Shown here: positions 1-13,200 of the stretch, one piece after another
How the letters are laid out: every line of letters starts with the position of its first letter
Numbering within the stretch: the stretch's first letter is position 1
Source of the DNA: Anthoceros angustus
Taxonomy: Eukaryota; Streptophyta; Anthocerotopsida; Anthocerotales; Anthocerotaceae
Direction: 5' to 3'
Assembly (NCBI GenBank): GCA_010909165.1
Contig: VJWM01000117.1
Span: 124,001-188,000, forward strand
DNA: 64,000 nucleotides
The notes under the pieces: model-generated
Database searches by the model: none
The model's input: the letters and a program-made list of their open reading frames with translations, nothing else
Told to the model about the DNA's origin: nothing
Translations under genes and position numbers: made by a program

Positions 1-1550
1 TTACTCACATCCCTGCCTGGGACAAAGTTAAGGAGGCCTTTGAGCTCTTCTCTCATGAGCTTTGGTGGGCTTGAAGGTCAAGCCGCCCAAGGCTGCCGTC
101 TCCGCTGGGGATTCTACCTACTTTGCGCCTCAGAGATTGCCCGCCTGGGATCATGGATTCTAGGGGTCCTCTTCGTTCCCCGACTTCACCTGGAGCTGAC
201 CAGTTTCGCAGAGACCTCTCCCATGTCGAGGACCTCCTTTGCCGGAGGATGTGTGGCCTTTGGAATTCTTTCCTCCTGCTTTGCTAGGCGCCCGTTACCT
301 CATCCAGACACGCCTCCGCCCCGACACTTTTGTCTCCTCTGCGGTTTGATAGGAAGATTATGGATACTTTGGGACATCCCGGGCCTGGGGCTTTTGAGTG
401 CCCTATGGGCGATCCGCTCACGGCCTCTACTGCAATTTGAGGCACGTTCCGCTCACTGGAGGTCTCTTCCCGGCTGGGCTTCCGGCGCTGGGCCCTCTCC
501 ATCCTCCATGACAGCCCTTTCCGAGGATCTCGATCGTGTGGAGGAGGAACCTTCTCCAAACATCCTTGAGGCAAGCTAGGACATGTTATCGTGGATGCTC
601 AAGGACTTCCTCCTTTCTACATTTATTACTCGATGGTTTCAGGGGTTGCAGCATCTCGCCGAGAAGCACCGCCAGCTTTCCACCCGCCTCCAGACCCTCC
701 ATCCCTGTGTCCACAAGAGCGCTGGCCCGCTCTTGTTCTCGAAGGGCAGTGCTATTGGCCCGCCCCATGCATACGGGTTTTCACATCGCACCAACCACCT
801 TCACCATCGCGATGCGATTCCATCTGGCCTCGCCCACCGTGGCTTCTTCGCCCTTACTTGAAAGCGGCTCGCCTCGATGATTATGGTACACCTTGCGTTG
901 TCCCAGGGGTCATCGCACTCACGACGCCATCCGCGATGTCATGTTCGCCATCGCCGCGAAAGCGGCTACATGGCCCGGAGGGAGCGGATGTATACCTCGC
1001 ATGTGTCGCTCAATCGTGGCGACTCGTCCGTGGCGCACTGTGTTTCGTGGCGTATGTGGTGGTTACCGATCCTACACGAGACACCATCTCCGCCAGTCAT
1101 CACTAACCTGTCCAGTCGTCACGAGCAGCGCTCAAGGTCCGCAATATAGTGTGATGCAAGTGGCCACCTCTTTATTCCGCTTGCACTAGAACGATAATGG
1201 TCGAGGACTTTGACAAATTTGTCAAGTCCTCGTGCCAAAGCTTACCATGCACGTAGACACTGCGGGCTATCCTCTCGTGATTACAAAGATACTTCCGAAC
1301 GGGTTTCAATTGCCCTTCAACGCGCCTAACTATGATCCTCCACAAGGCGGCGAGGGTGACGATCTTCCTCTACCTCCATGGTTTGCAGCCGCTTATTCTT
1401 CCCGTGACATGACATTGTGGGTGTGAGGTGACTTTAGGTAGGAGCTTAGTTGCTCCTCTCCACCTCGACCCCCTAGTCCCCTTTGGTTGTCCCCTCCTGG
1501 ATGGGCTTTCCCCATCAGTTTTTTCACCTCAATAAAAACCTTTCTTCTTC
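1..1550. other. Unassigned region, no recognised gene
   Basis: No protein family is recognised here. Several overlapping open frames exist on the plus strand (for example 40-579 and 591-1106), but they lie in competing frames, show no known motif, and have the serine/proline/arginine-rich look of GC-rich non-coding DNA. A short frame at 1232-1426 precedes a canonical polyadenylation hexamer, AATAAA, at 1531-1536. The stretch could therefore be the 3' end of a decayed gene or mobile element transcribed rightward. Low confidence in any coding call. Confidence 0.35.
1203..1231. repeat. Near-perfect 29-bp palindrome
   Basis: The two arms, GAGGACTT and AAGTCCTC, flank a self-complementary GACAAATTTGTC core, with a single extra T in the left arm. 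It would form a hairpin or cruciform. It sits just before the short open frame at 1232. No function can be assigned. Confidence 0.7.
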
Positions 1551-1644
1551 AAGGGAGGACAATATCAATATTATGACTATCTTTTATTGAAATTCCCAAT
1601 TTTTCTGAAGTGGAAATGCTATTCCGAAGTGAGAATGCCAGGAG

Positions 1645-1935
1645 CCATCATTGTGTGTCCAAATGGCTTAGGCCAAATGGACACACATTTATAAGAACGT
1701 CGTTATTAAATATTAAACATCCTGCACTTGGATCGGTACTTAGATGGGGTGCCTAAAGGGAATGGACGCCCTTGGTGCAAGTAGCTTAGGCAGACTATGG
1801 TACAAGTTTTTAAGTACCAAGTCCCATGGATGTCCTTGTGCAAGTAGCTTAGGCATACCATGGTACAAGTTGTTAATGCAAGTAGCTTAGGCATACCACG
1901 GTACAAGTTGTTAAGTACCAAGTCCATGATGGAAA
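1645..1935 (-). repeat. Interspersed repeat, copy 1 (inverted relative to 47 and 49 kb copies)
   Basis: Read on the minus strand, this contains the same ordered blocks as 47090-47525 and 48795-49225. The blocks are the 'gggacttggtacttaacaac' module, the 'gcaccaagggcatcc' module, the 'ccccatctaagtaccgatcc' module, a short TTAATAACGACGTTCT block, and a terminal 'tgtgtccatttggcct' module. Internal segments are locally repeated (the tacaagttgttaa module three times). No coding capacity is evident. It behaves like a short non-autonomous mobile element or a solo terminal repeat of an unidentified element. Confidence 0.65.
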
Positions 1936-2207
1936 TTCGTCCTTATTGGACTTAAATAAAATTCATTCTTCTTCTTTATCACCGGGATGTCACGCGCGAT
2001 GTGCCGTGCGCTGCTTGTGTGTACTGGGGGATGTGGGCAATCGTTGAAGGCGATCAGCAATCCCAGCTAGGTTGTATGGCTCCATGTTTCCAGGTTGTAT
2101 GTCCATCCAATTCGGGGCCCATCGATCATCAATCACGAGGCCAGAATGGCCCCGTGATTGACTCAAGCTGATCTTGTGACGTAAACTGAGCTCCCAGTAC
2201 CAGAAGG

Positions 2208-2290
2208 GGAGGAGGCGGTACTACATTTCCATACGAGCCCAGAAGGGCAGGAGGTAGTACTACATTTTCATGTGGGCCCATGAGGTCAAG
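2208..2290. repeat. Short direct repeat, two imperfect units of about 42 bp
   Basis: Two adjacent imperfect units share the order 'aggaggcggtactacatttccat...gagccca' and 'aggaggtagtactacattttcat...ggccca'. The flanks from 1960 to 2950 show no recognised gene. Short open frames at 2371-2718 and 2475-2810 have no recognisable motif and lie just downstream of the minus-strand ribosomal protein gene, where 3' UTR is expected. Confidence 0.5.
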
Positions 2291-2951
2291 CAGCACTACC
2301 TGGCATAGTACAAGCCGAACCACAAAAGTGGAGTACAGTACAAATGTAGTATAAGCCACAGATTTTATACGTGTTCCCCTCGCCTGGGAAGCTACATAGT
2401 ATCATTGCCCCAGATGAGCGGATGCTTGAAATCTCGAAGCTGTACTGTGCTCCATCTCCAGTTCTTCGAAGCTCATGGCGAAAGGTGCTGGGCCGCACCC
2501 TCCAACGCGACTTGTCGATGCATGCGCCCAGGCTGAGGCAGCGCATGACAGCAACACGAGAAGGAGGCCTTCTTCTGTCGTCCTCATGCACTGCCTCTTC
2601 CCTGGTCCCATGGAATCAAATCACTCCTGCATCAATGTTTCGCCCAGCTCACCAGTTTGTTGCTCAGAATTGTTTGCAGGAACCCACAAGTGGACGCAAA
2701 ATCCGGCAGCCGGGCTAGCAGTCGTTTCTTCCACAACAGACGATCATCCAGCCTGGCCACCAGAATTTGTCTTCTGCCGCTGGAGAGATGCATACAGCTG
2801 CGAACTCTAATATCTCAGAAGTAGTAGATTCCATGGGTCTGTTTTCTTTCATGAACATGAAGATCTGTATATACAGGAATTCTGTCCATTCTAGACGAAA
2901 ATTTGAAGAATCATCTTCTGTACAAGCATGAGTGGTAAGAAAGTTTGCAAC

Positions 2952-4197
2952 CTAACGCTTAACCCACTGGAAGCTCTTGCGAGCTTTCGCTTTTCCTGGC
3001 TTCTTCCGCTCCACGATTCGATCATCCCTTGTGAGCATTCCCTCTGGCAGCAACCCAACGTCAAAAGTGAGCGCGTGCAGGCAGCAGCAGTCGCTGAATT
3101 ACTGAGACGACAGCTTTGTGAACCTCACCTGATTTCAACAGTGGACGCAGTGCAGGATCAAACAGCTGCAATGCCTTGCTTATTCCATGTCTGAGCGCTC
3201 CCGATTGTCCTAGCAGAGGCAAGCATAGGTAAGAAAGTGGCAATTGCATCACATCTTGTTTACAGAAAATCAATGCGGTTTTCCGTCAGCTGATGTACCT
3301 GAGACTCCACCACCTTTGACAGTAGACCGAACATCAAAGCTTCCAAGAGTGTTGGTGATCACAAACGGTTCCAACACCTGGACACGGTGATCCAAGTCGA
3401 GGAAGTAAAGGTCATGAGATTTCCCATTTATAGTGATGTTACCTCCTCCCTCCGCGATCCACACCCTGGCTATAGAGGTCTTCCTCTTCCCCGTGGCGTA
3501 AGCCCTGCCAAGCGCATCGACTTGCTTAACCCTAGCTTTCTTGATCTCCTCCTGCTTCCTCCGCTCTGCTTCCCGCCGCTGTGCCTTCTTCTCCTGCTCG
3601 TCATCCTGTCCCAAAATCGAATCCAGAGGAGGAAGGCCCCGGATTCCCTTGAAGTTTCTGAATGCAATGAGATTGTCCAAGTCGTCTTCTGTGACATTTG
3701 CCAGCCGTGCTCCGAAATCCACAGGTCCTTGAGAATTGGCTGCTGGAAAGCGAGTCCCTGCAGCTCCCTTAGCATTGGAGGCTGCTAAATCGGACAAAAC
3801 GTGGGCAATTCTCTTCTACCAGCAAACAAGTAGTCACCACATCTCCCAATGTTGGCACCTACAGAGCTCATCACCACCCACTTCCTCACTGAATGTGCAA
3901 AATACGCGACTCACCAGCATTCTCGTTCCTCCTGGCAGGACCTCCGGTACTGGCAGATGCAGAATCGGGCCTTTCCCGCCTCTGGGTGGACGCAGGCCAG
4001 GCCGGGGCAGAGTCAGGTCTCCCTCCACCTCCCCGCTCCAAATCGCCAGTTCCGCCACCGCTCGCTTCTGAGAAAGCCCGACAACAGGGCCGCCATGGTT
4101 TCAAAGCCGGCGAATCGAAACTCCTTGCCCAAGAACAAAGCTGGGCCTCGAGCAGGCGACGCCAGGCCCCCGCCGCTCTGCTTCCAGACGCGGCCAT
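2952..4197 (-). CDS. RPS9M: Mitochondrial small-subunit ribosomal protein uS9 (RPS9M-like), spliced
   Basis: This is a uS9-family protein of the mitochondrial 30S-like subunit, where uS9 binds near the P-site tRNA. Exons on the minus strand are 4197-3915 (N-terminal presequence), about 3815-3299, 3209-3129 and 3043-2952. The uS9 core is clear: '[18 protein letters not shown]', then 'VLEPFVIT', '[19 protein letters not shown]', and the C-terminal tail '...RKSFQWVKR' before TAG, the diagnostic basic tail that contacts tRNA. The N-terminal exon is rich in Ala and Arg with few acidic residues early on, as expected of a mitochondrial transit peptide. A glutamate/lysine-rich linker precedes the core. 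The exact exon 1/exon 2 junction is uncertain: the best donor (GTGAGT at 3914) and the TAG acceptor near 3816 do not keep frame, so another donor (GTGAGG near 3892) or an assembly indel is needed. It is transcribed divergently from the URB1 gene. Confidence 0.93.
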
Positions 4198-4247
4198 CAG
4201 GTGAAGGGCAGACTCAGTTTTAGCAACCAGGGTTTAGGGGTTTACGG
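4198..4247. promoter_or_regulatory. 50-bp bidirectional promoter region with telo-box
   Basis: Only 50 bp separate the presumed ATG of the mitochondrial uS9 gene (minus) from the first in-frame ATG of the URB1-like gene (plus). The interval contains GGGTTTAGGGG at 4230-4240, which includes the plant telo-box core (AAACCCTA on the other strand, with one more G-run). Telo-boxes are known to be enriched in promoters of plant ribosomal-protein and ribosome-biogenesis genes, so the element fits both neighbours. The true 5' UTRs may extend into either coding region or the starts may lie further in. Confidence 0.6.
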
Positions 4248-7200
4248 ATGGGCATGGAATTCTACACGAGAACTGCAGCTCGAAATATGGAGACCGCGTC
4301 GGAGATGGAGGTAGAAGCCATGGATGCGGAGGAGGAGGAGGCGGGGGTGGATGCAGAGCTGGAAAGAGCTGTGCAGCTGGATGAGAAGACTCGGGCTTTG
4401 GCAGCGGCTCTGGGGACTAAAAATGCCGAAGATTTGGTAGCTGCGTTAGAGGGGATGAGAAGAGTTATTGAAGGCAAAGACGGAGGGGATGTGTTGCAGA
4501 GATATGTCTTGGGATCACCCAATTGCACCGAGTTGCAAGCAGCATGGGAAGCAGGTATGTTGGGACAAGGGGAGGGGTGGGGTGTTTCTGGGTTGGTTGT
4601 GGAGAGTCTGTACTTTGTTGAAGGATATTTGGTGCTGATGAAGATTTTATGCTGGGTCTGATTCAGGGCCAGACTCAGCAGTGAGTTTGCCTCTGCTGAG
4701 ACTTCTGTCTGCGATCCTTCGGCATCCTGCGGGATTAGTGACTGTCGAGGATGGTCATGGTGGGAGGAATGCTGATGAAGACAAGAGTGGAGTGAGAGTC
4801 CGTCTGAGGCTGGATAAACTTGCAACCTCTATCGTACGGACAAGAATGAAGGCTATGTATTCTCATCTGTTATCTAACAAGCGGTCAAGGCAGAATGCGG
4901 CTTTGATTTTGCTGACTGGAATTGTCTTTAGAAGTAAGGTCATTGCTGCGGAGCTTGCCAAGGACTTCAATTTTTCCCTGGAGGCCTTGCGGGAAATGGC
5001 GAAACCGCCTCGGCTGTCTGCAGGAAAGACCATGGTGCAGAGTCGGAGTTCACCTCTTTTCCAACCCACAAGGGTTGCCTTTGTAGACTTTGCAATGTCA
5101 TTTCTGACGATGAGCGACCCAGGGCTGCTCCGCTGGGTTCTTGCACAGCGCCCACTCTATTATGGTGTGCTGAGGTTCCTTGCTAGGGATGATGAGAAAA
5201 CTGTTACTTACGTTCTGAAGTTACTCCAGAAGAAAGTGGTAAATCCAACTGCTGCTGTGCCCCCCGGAATTCTGAACTCGTTATTCAGCGATCTTGCTCT
5301 TGATCAGTTGGCACAGATTGTTGTGAATGAGCAGTATGCCGATGCTCCTAAGCTTGCTTATCAAATTCTTGTACAACTTTGTACACGTTCAGGACATGGT
5401 TTATCCACAGCCTCCACAGATGTCTCCAAGTTTGTGGGAACATCTTCGTATGGCAGCAGAGACAGCAAATTATTAAGGCTAATGCTGCAGCTAAAGCCAA
5501 CAGTGTTTGAAAGGCACAGGACGTTGCTATTTACTATAGCAAGCTCAACACCAAAGCTGGCTGCAGCATATCTTGACTCCCTGCCGTTTTCTCTGCAGCC
5601 CAGACTGTCATCCTCTTGGTAACGATGTATAGGATTCTGGAAGCTTTATGATTGCCCTTCCTTTACCTGACTACATTGCTTGCTAATTTGTGCTTCCTCG
5701 CGCTGCAGGTTTGCTGCAATGTCAATTGTTGCCGAACTTGTTCCAAGGGCTAGTGTTCCACCTCCATTTTCCTCTCTAGTTGCCCAAGGATTCTGTCCTG
5801 CACTGGATGGGCCACTAGTACAAGGAACCATTCACAGTCTGATTCCTCGTGCCCTTCCAAGAGTTGCTCTTAGCAAGGGACTTCAACATGCAAATGTCCT
5901 GGTCATCCAGGCTTACTTGAAGGTTATTTTGGTGGCTTTGCAGTCTGCAGAGCTTCTTCTCCGAGGAATCCTGGAGGCTGCTGACTTCTGTGGTGTCACG
6001 CCTGTCACTGGCAATGCTAGAGATGGCATAGCCAAATCCTTGTCAGAAGCAGGTTGTACGAATGAGCTCAATGATATACCAAGGCATGAGGTTTTTCGGA
6101 ACACCTTTCTGAAGCTGGAGTCTACCTCACGGTCCTGCGGGGCTATTCAACCCTATCAGACTGCAGTGAACAGCAAACATGGAGTGTCTGTCACTAGCGA
6201 TTACTGGCACGGGTTTGCTAGACATGTTCAGGATTCTTTGTGTGCATTGTTGCCTGATCCACAGCTTCTCATGAGACTGCTACACTCTAAGGAAGGAGTG
6301 ATGGCTGTCAGCAAGAAAAGAAAATTGCAGGCTGACAGTGACAGTGAGGTAGCAAGAAGCAAGAAACAACGTGTGGGGAAAGTGTCTACAGAGGGTGACA
6401 CAGGTGGTAATCACGGTCCTGGAATGGATGATATCAGCGATGAGGAGGATCTCTTTGATTACTTAAAAGTAGAAGACCTTCTTCCAGAGGCATTAGAACT
6501 TTTACACAGGGAAGGCCTGCGCAATGCGAAGGTTCTTGAAGTCTTGGGAGCATATCAGGTATGCTTGTATTCTCTTTAAGGATCCACTGCTGAACAGTAA
6601 AAAGCTCAGGGTATTGGCAGCTTCCTAGGTTACATGACGAGCATTCCCAGCTTCTCAACCAACAGTACTGAGGCACTCAAGTAGATAACCCTTAGTATAG
6701 TGTATTGACGCTGCAGCTGCTTGTAAGTCAATTCATCCGTGGTTGCTTGTTGGTTGCAGAGAGTTTTGCCAGTGTCTCTGGCAGATAATCGTTTTGATGC
6801 CTTCAAGCTTTTACCTGACGATCCAAGTTCCTTGTTACCTGCACAGCAGAGGGCTCTGCTAGGTTTGTTATTGTCTGTCACAGACCACGACTTTAATAGC
6901 TCTGCTGGCACTAAGAGGCGTCTGTGGCTGGATATGCCAAAATCTGGACCTATATTCAAACATGTGAGGTCGTTGCTACGCGTGATGATTTCCACTGATT
7001 TAGATGATATAAGGAAGCAAGCACGTGAGCTTTCCTCCAGAGCTATGATAAGTACTGGTGCTTTTGACAGCACAAGTTACGAGGTCTCTTTGCTGCTAGA
7101 CTTCATTCCCTTGAAGTCGATGACTTGTGTCAATCCAGATCCTAGGAAAAGGTCTGGCGTAGCTCGTATTCAGAGTCTCTATGCAGATGCTGTGGTTGCA

Positions 7201-10200
7201 TTTTTAGCAGATGCAATCTGTTCTATTGGACTGAATATCTATCAATATCTGGACCAGCTGCATACCCTCCTGGCTGCTGATCCTCTGCTGGACCGTGCCA
7301 AGTCTTCTACTCTGCAGAATGGCAGAGGTCATGGTAAACTGTCGTCACTCCTGATTTTAATACATGCTTGCCACTCTGTTTCCTTTTACTAGAGACTCAG
7401 TGACTGTTGCCGATTTTGTGACTGATGACTTGTTTGTATGCCCTCCAGACTTGGGGGTTTTGGGATTTGGGCCCTTTGTCCTGTGTCTTTTAAATAACTG
7501 GCGGTCCAAAGCTGCAAAACCACCTCAGCTTGCGGTTTTGGCATCATATGTTGCTGCTGTTTTGCTTAATCTGTTGATGTCTCAGGTATGTTTCTGTTGT
7601 AGTCTCAGCCCCTTCAAAATCATGTGCACGTTTGACTCGCACCATGGGTCTGCATTTTTTGATGTGTAAAATCTGTTCCTGCGCCTTACTACCAATTTTA
7701 ACCGTGATGAACAGGCTAATCCTCAACCTCTGGCAATGCTCATTAAGTCAACTTTGCACCCTGAGGATACTCTTGCCTCTCATTCCGTTGAGGCCTCAAA
7801 TTTGCGGGAGTGGACTCCACTTGTATATTTACTGTCAACAGTGCAAGATGTGTTAAGCAAGACTAACTCGACCAAGCCACAACGGCATCCATCTTCCACA
7901 GAATTCAGCAAGTTCTTCACAGGAGAGGGGGAAGGAATTGCAGAACAAGATGCTTCAGTGCTGGCAGATCATGGTTTACGTGCCACTCCAGAAGAGATAG
8001 TTGGCGTTTTGCCGGAACTAGTTCGAACATTGATTATGCATTTCCAAGCAGATTTTTCTATCCTCATCTTCCAAACTTCAGTGTACAAGCATCTGCTGCC
8101 TGAGATTGCTGACCGTTGGACAGACATCTTTGAGAACGCAGTTGGACTTATAGGATCTGATGGCAGGGCGACCAACCTGGAAGACATTGACCTGGCTATG
8201 CATCCGTCTGTCGCTACTGGTATTGCACACCTTATGAGGCTTTTGCCGTTTCACATTTTATTCCCTGCTATTGCACATAGTAGAAGACTCCTTTCTCTGA
8301 TGCCTTTGAAGAATCTCCTCCATGACACCATTTCCAACATGGCCCCGTCGAGATGGTTATTTTCTGCAAACCTTATCCTTTTCCAAGTCGGAACTGTATC
8401 TTCGTTTGATAGATCTGCAGAAGAGTTTGAACAACTTCATACGTATTTCTCTCTTTTGAGGCATATGATTTTCCAGCTTGATCCCTTAGATCTCACAGGC
8501 TCTGTGGATGATGAGCATCACAGGATCACATGCTATGGTAATATGATTTCAGGAGTCCTGGCTCATCCAGTTTTTCAACAGTTCCTGACACCTCGGGTTC
8601 CCAAATCTCTTCTGGCAGTGAAGATTGCTAAGTTTGATAAGCTTCTGGATGAAAAGAAGGATTTGGGGGGTGTGAATCGGATGAACGAGCTATGCATGCA
8701 GCTAGCCTCGTCCAGAAGGAGTATGCAAGTGGGAGACTACTTGCTTCTTGAATTCCTGCAGGAACTTCTGAAACACAGCCAGCTTCTTCACTCGAAGTCT
8801 TGTTCTAAATCTGCCAGACCTCTTCTTCACAATCTGCACGAGAGAATCCTGTCGTCATCTCAACCACATATTTCTTCTGCTGTTGCTGCATTGAGGACAC
8901 AGTTGGGTGACATCGAAGGATTGAAGAAGCTTTCAGGATCCCCTTTGTTGTATGCCCTGTCTGCACTCCTACCTTATGTTGAATCCTCCATTCTGGTGGA
9001 TTTGCTGTTTAACCTTCTTTCTGGAATCAGTCAGTCGTCTCTGGAGCTTGATCATTCACTGGACTCTCTTACTTTTCATTTATCCATTATCATATTCAAT
9101 GCTCTGTCATCAGTGTACAGCCAGCGTCCAAATGAGACAAAACTGCAGACGATTCAGGGTGATGCCTTTGAGGACTGTACATCAGAAAAAGTAGCTTATG
9201 TTCTGGAGGCACTTGCTGAGACAGTCATCAGAGCCGGTTCAGAACTTGGTGATCGCTGCTTGCTTGCGGCTTTGCAGGCCCTTCAAGGGAGTCACCATTC
9301 TGTGGTATCTTCTCCGGAGTCCAAGACTCCTGAGCTGCCAAGGCTGACTCATCTGACCTCTTTTATCCCTGTTGACGTGTTGTGGTACTGTGTGAAACAG
9401 CCTACTAGAACGAAGGCAAGCATCATGGACTATTTAATCCAAAGCAGCTCAGTGCACTTGGTAGAATTCGGTCGAGCCATGGCATATGCAACTTCTGAGA
9501 AAGGACACAGAGTCTCTGAGGACACGAACATGGAGACAGCTGCAGCATTGATGAGGTCGGGTTTAGCTGACCTCAAAAGTGTTCCACTCCTTTCAGATGA
9601 ATCGTTGTTACTTTTTTTTTCTCCTGCACTTAAGTACGTATCCTCTCAAGTTGAGGAAGGACAACCATCGAAAACTGGCATGGTGGCACAACATATTGCA
9701 CACGTTTATGGAAAGGTACTTTGTGACGCCATCAAGAGGTGGGAAAACTCCAAATTTCTTAAGGACGAGGCATCCTCAGGAGATAGTGATTCTGGCTGTG
9801 AGATGAATATGGACAGGATATACTTCAGCTCCACTGTTGCAAAAGCTGTAAGGATGCTGGAGCTTTGTATGACCCTGGATCCAACATGTGGTGGTGAGAA
9901 AGAGGGTCTACGTTGTGCTCTGCTAACAAGCAACAAGAATATGTTAAGAACTTTGGCAAATCCTGAATTCTGTCACTCAGAATCCAAATTACAGCAGATG
10001 GCTATCGAAATTTTTGGTAGAGTCAGCTTATTGCAGACATTAATAGCACCTGGTTGTCAAAATGAATCGTCTGGAACTGGAGGAATCGCCTCCAATGGGG
10101 TATCTGAAAAGCAGGTATTGAAGAAAGGATGTAAAAGCAAAGGACAGGTACTGAAGTACATCAACTTCCTCGTTGACAGTATAAATGTATTATTGACTCA

Positions 10201-13200
10201 GCAAAATGCTAAGAGGGTAGATCAGTCTTTTTCTAGCTCCTGGATTTTGTCTATGGAGCAAAGCCTCTTGGGGCATTTACTTCATGCAGCTGGTTGGGTT
10301 GAAACTCCAAGTCGGGATTCCCATTATCTGTCCTTAATCAAAACAGTCTTCACTGTTGTGCTAAAGCACAGGTTTGCTGAGGTGTCAAGTATGAAAGCTC
10401 TGAGGTGCCTCAGTGCGTCACTGTTGCAAGGAGCTGGTGGCCAGCCTTCTGATGCTGTGGCTCATCTTGGTGCAGAGCTGTTGGATCTGGTTGTGTCCCA
10501 TTCACAATTTCTACCTTGTCTGATATGTGAAGAAACAGAAATTGCTCTGCCTACTCAGTTTCAAGGCCGTTCTACTCGGGGCACGTTTTTTAGCTCACTT
10601 CCATTTCTGTTGGCTCTCGTTGAAACTCCTACTCAGGATAGGGATGGGCCTTCGAGGCCTTCCAAAGCGAGCTTGAGACACACCAAACTTGGCGACCAAG
10701 GATGGGAAAACTTGTCTCATGTGACCAGTGGCCAGAGTGCTCACACCAGGCTGGAGATGGTGAGGCTACTGAGAGTACTTTTTGCTTTGAAAATGCATCC
10801 AAGCAATGTGCTCAAAGTGGAAGGTGACACAGTCATGTTTCATGATGTGTTGTCCCTGCTCCTTGCCGTGTATGGAGCTAGTATGAGCCCTGTGGATCAA
10901 GAAATCTTCAACCTAATGCATGAGATAGAAGTATATGGCGGTGCAGGTTTCCCGGGTTTGGCAGGAATGAACTACGGCTGGGGAGAGGCAGCTGGCAAGA
11001 GAAGAAAGCTACAAGCAGATGGGAGACAGTCTAGTTCTTTGGAGACCATAGTGGGAGAAGACGCTGGATTTGAGTTCAGAAAAAGAATCTTCAAGGAGGA
11101 CATGGAGGTTGATCCAAAAAGTTGTGGTTTAACTGTTTGGTGTTTTCCAATGGAAAGAAAGATATGGACTGCTGCGACCGGGGGGACGATATTGGAGAAG
11201 TTAACAGATGTACATGCAGCAAGACCTTGTTTAGCAGCAATTTTTCCTGTTTCCAGGGCTTTTAGATGGACCTTTATATTGAGCAGCTTTTCAACTTTGT
11301 GGACTTGCAGGGGTTATTGAATGTGAGGTCTGATGTTCCGAGCTATTGCTTGGGTGAAGCTGCTTATGATCCAGCATTTATCCTTCCATTCTGCAAGAAC
11401 GCAGTGAGTAAGGGTTATCTGGTCGCTGAAGAGGTTGTACGGCTGGGTCTGCTTGCCATATGCCTTGCGAGCCTCAGCTCAGCAGATGATGGTATGAGGA
11501 AGTTGGGCTATGAGGTCCTCATGAAGTTTATGGAAATTTTGGAGGTACCGTTCTTTCCATTGGTTGTGCTGTTTTTCTATTTGGTGGGTAGTGTCATGAT
11601 GTTATGCTGTGTTATTTTGCAGGCAGGGCCCAGCTTCAAAGGGAGTCAGCAGATTCACGTTCTGCTCACTTCTGTGAAGAATGCAATCACAGAACCTTGG
11701 CAAAGGATTCCTTTTGTATCAGCTGCCTTCGCTGCAGAAGCCTCCTGTGTATTGATGCATCCAGAGAGTCTGCACTATCTGACGGTCAACCGTTGCCTAC
11801 TTCAGAGGCCAAGTCTGGATATTGAGGTCTCTTCCTGAATTTTCCTCAAGAATATTTTATTGGACATCCACTGCTGTTATCCTGACAACATTGAATTGCA
11901 TGGTGTTGCAGCGCATCCCCTTGCTTCACACAATGCTCAGTAGTGGTGAAGCACAATACCGCAGTGACCGTGCTTGGATTTTACGGCTGCTAGCAGTTGG
12001 TTTAGTTTCTTCTCTAGATGCACAGATCTATCGCCGCAAATTCGTTCTGGAAATCTTAATGAGTCTCTACTCCTCACCATTGTCAGACCTCTTCACTAGC
12101 AAATGGGTGTTGGAGGTAACAAAACACCATTGTTTGCATGCTGCGGCAAATCTATGATGGATCTTTTTTAGTGTGATTGACATCCTTAGTCTGTGCTGGA
12201 TATACGTGCCCTGCCTTACAGTCACAGTGTGCAGGTCCTCAGAAAAGCATCAAGAATACCATCAAGTGCTCGTCACCTTGTGGAACATATGGGTGTACTT
12301 TCGTGGCTCAGTTCTGCTGCAATCAGTAGTAGTGACCTATACCTCAGGGGGCAGGAGCAACAATTTCATGACATTCCTACAAAGTGTTTGGAGGTGAATA
12401 TTTACCTAAGGTGACCAGTCTTGAACTCTTGTTGAAGCTGGACCTGACACATACGTGAATTTGCAGGTCTTGGAAAATGTGCTACGGTGGAAAAGGGTGA
12501 GAGACTTTGGAGCATCGGAAGGGTTTGATGAGCTGTTGAAGGTTGCGTTGCAATTACACTGGCATATTGCAAACAAACTGGAAAATCCGCAGCAAGTCAG
12601 GGTTTTCAAACGACCTACGATCCGGATATTGGCACTAGTCATCAACTTGGGCCAACGAAGAAAAAAACATCAGACGCGGTTTAGCATGTCCCTGAAGTTT
12701 CTTGCAGAGATCATAGACTGGGTGGAAAAAGAAGATCTAGATGGCGGTGAATCCAGAGACGAAACCCGGATGCAGGCACTCCTGTTGCTCCTACAGAACC
12801 GACCTCCCCCAACTTTAGGCGATGAGGTTGTGTCACACTTCTTTGGTTATGTAGCTACATCACTCAGTTGTCTGATCCGCTGGATGCTTAGCTTGTATGC
12901 TTAACTCTAAGCGTGTGATTGCAGGACATGGTAATGCTTCTGGAGGTGATGAGGTGGGCAGTTAGAATTGCTCTAAGACGATTACCCAGCAACCAATGTT
13001 CCCCTGTATCTAAGGGTGAATGGGATAAAGAAACCATTCCACACAAGCTCTTGCGGTGGATCTCAGCATCACTGGTGCTCGGTCAGCATACCAAGAGCGC
13101 ATTTCCAGCAGGAACATACAACAATTTCTGGTGTCTCTGCTCCAACTGCAGCTGCAACATTTCATCAACAGCAACGTGCTCTGAGCTGACTGTTTTGCTG

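Noticed and set aside
40-1106. Possible genes at 40-579 and 591-1106
   Set aside because: Competing overlapping frames, no domain, no splice or start context; kept only as an unassigned region.
11150-11265. Exon 6 of URB1 reading through to 11320
   Set aside because: The extension (ending RWTFILSSFSTLWTCRGY) has no URB1 similarity, while the conserved protein resumes in another frame at 11266, so an intron must lie here even though its exact donor is unclear.
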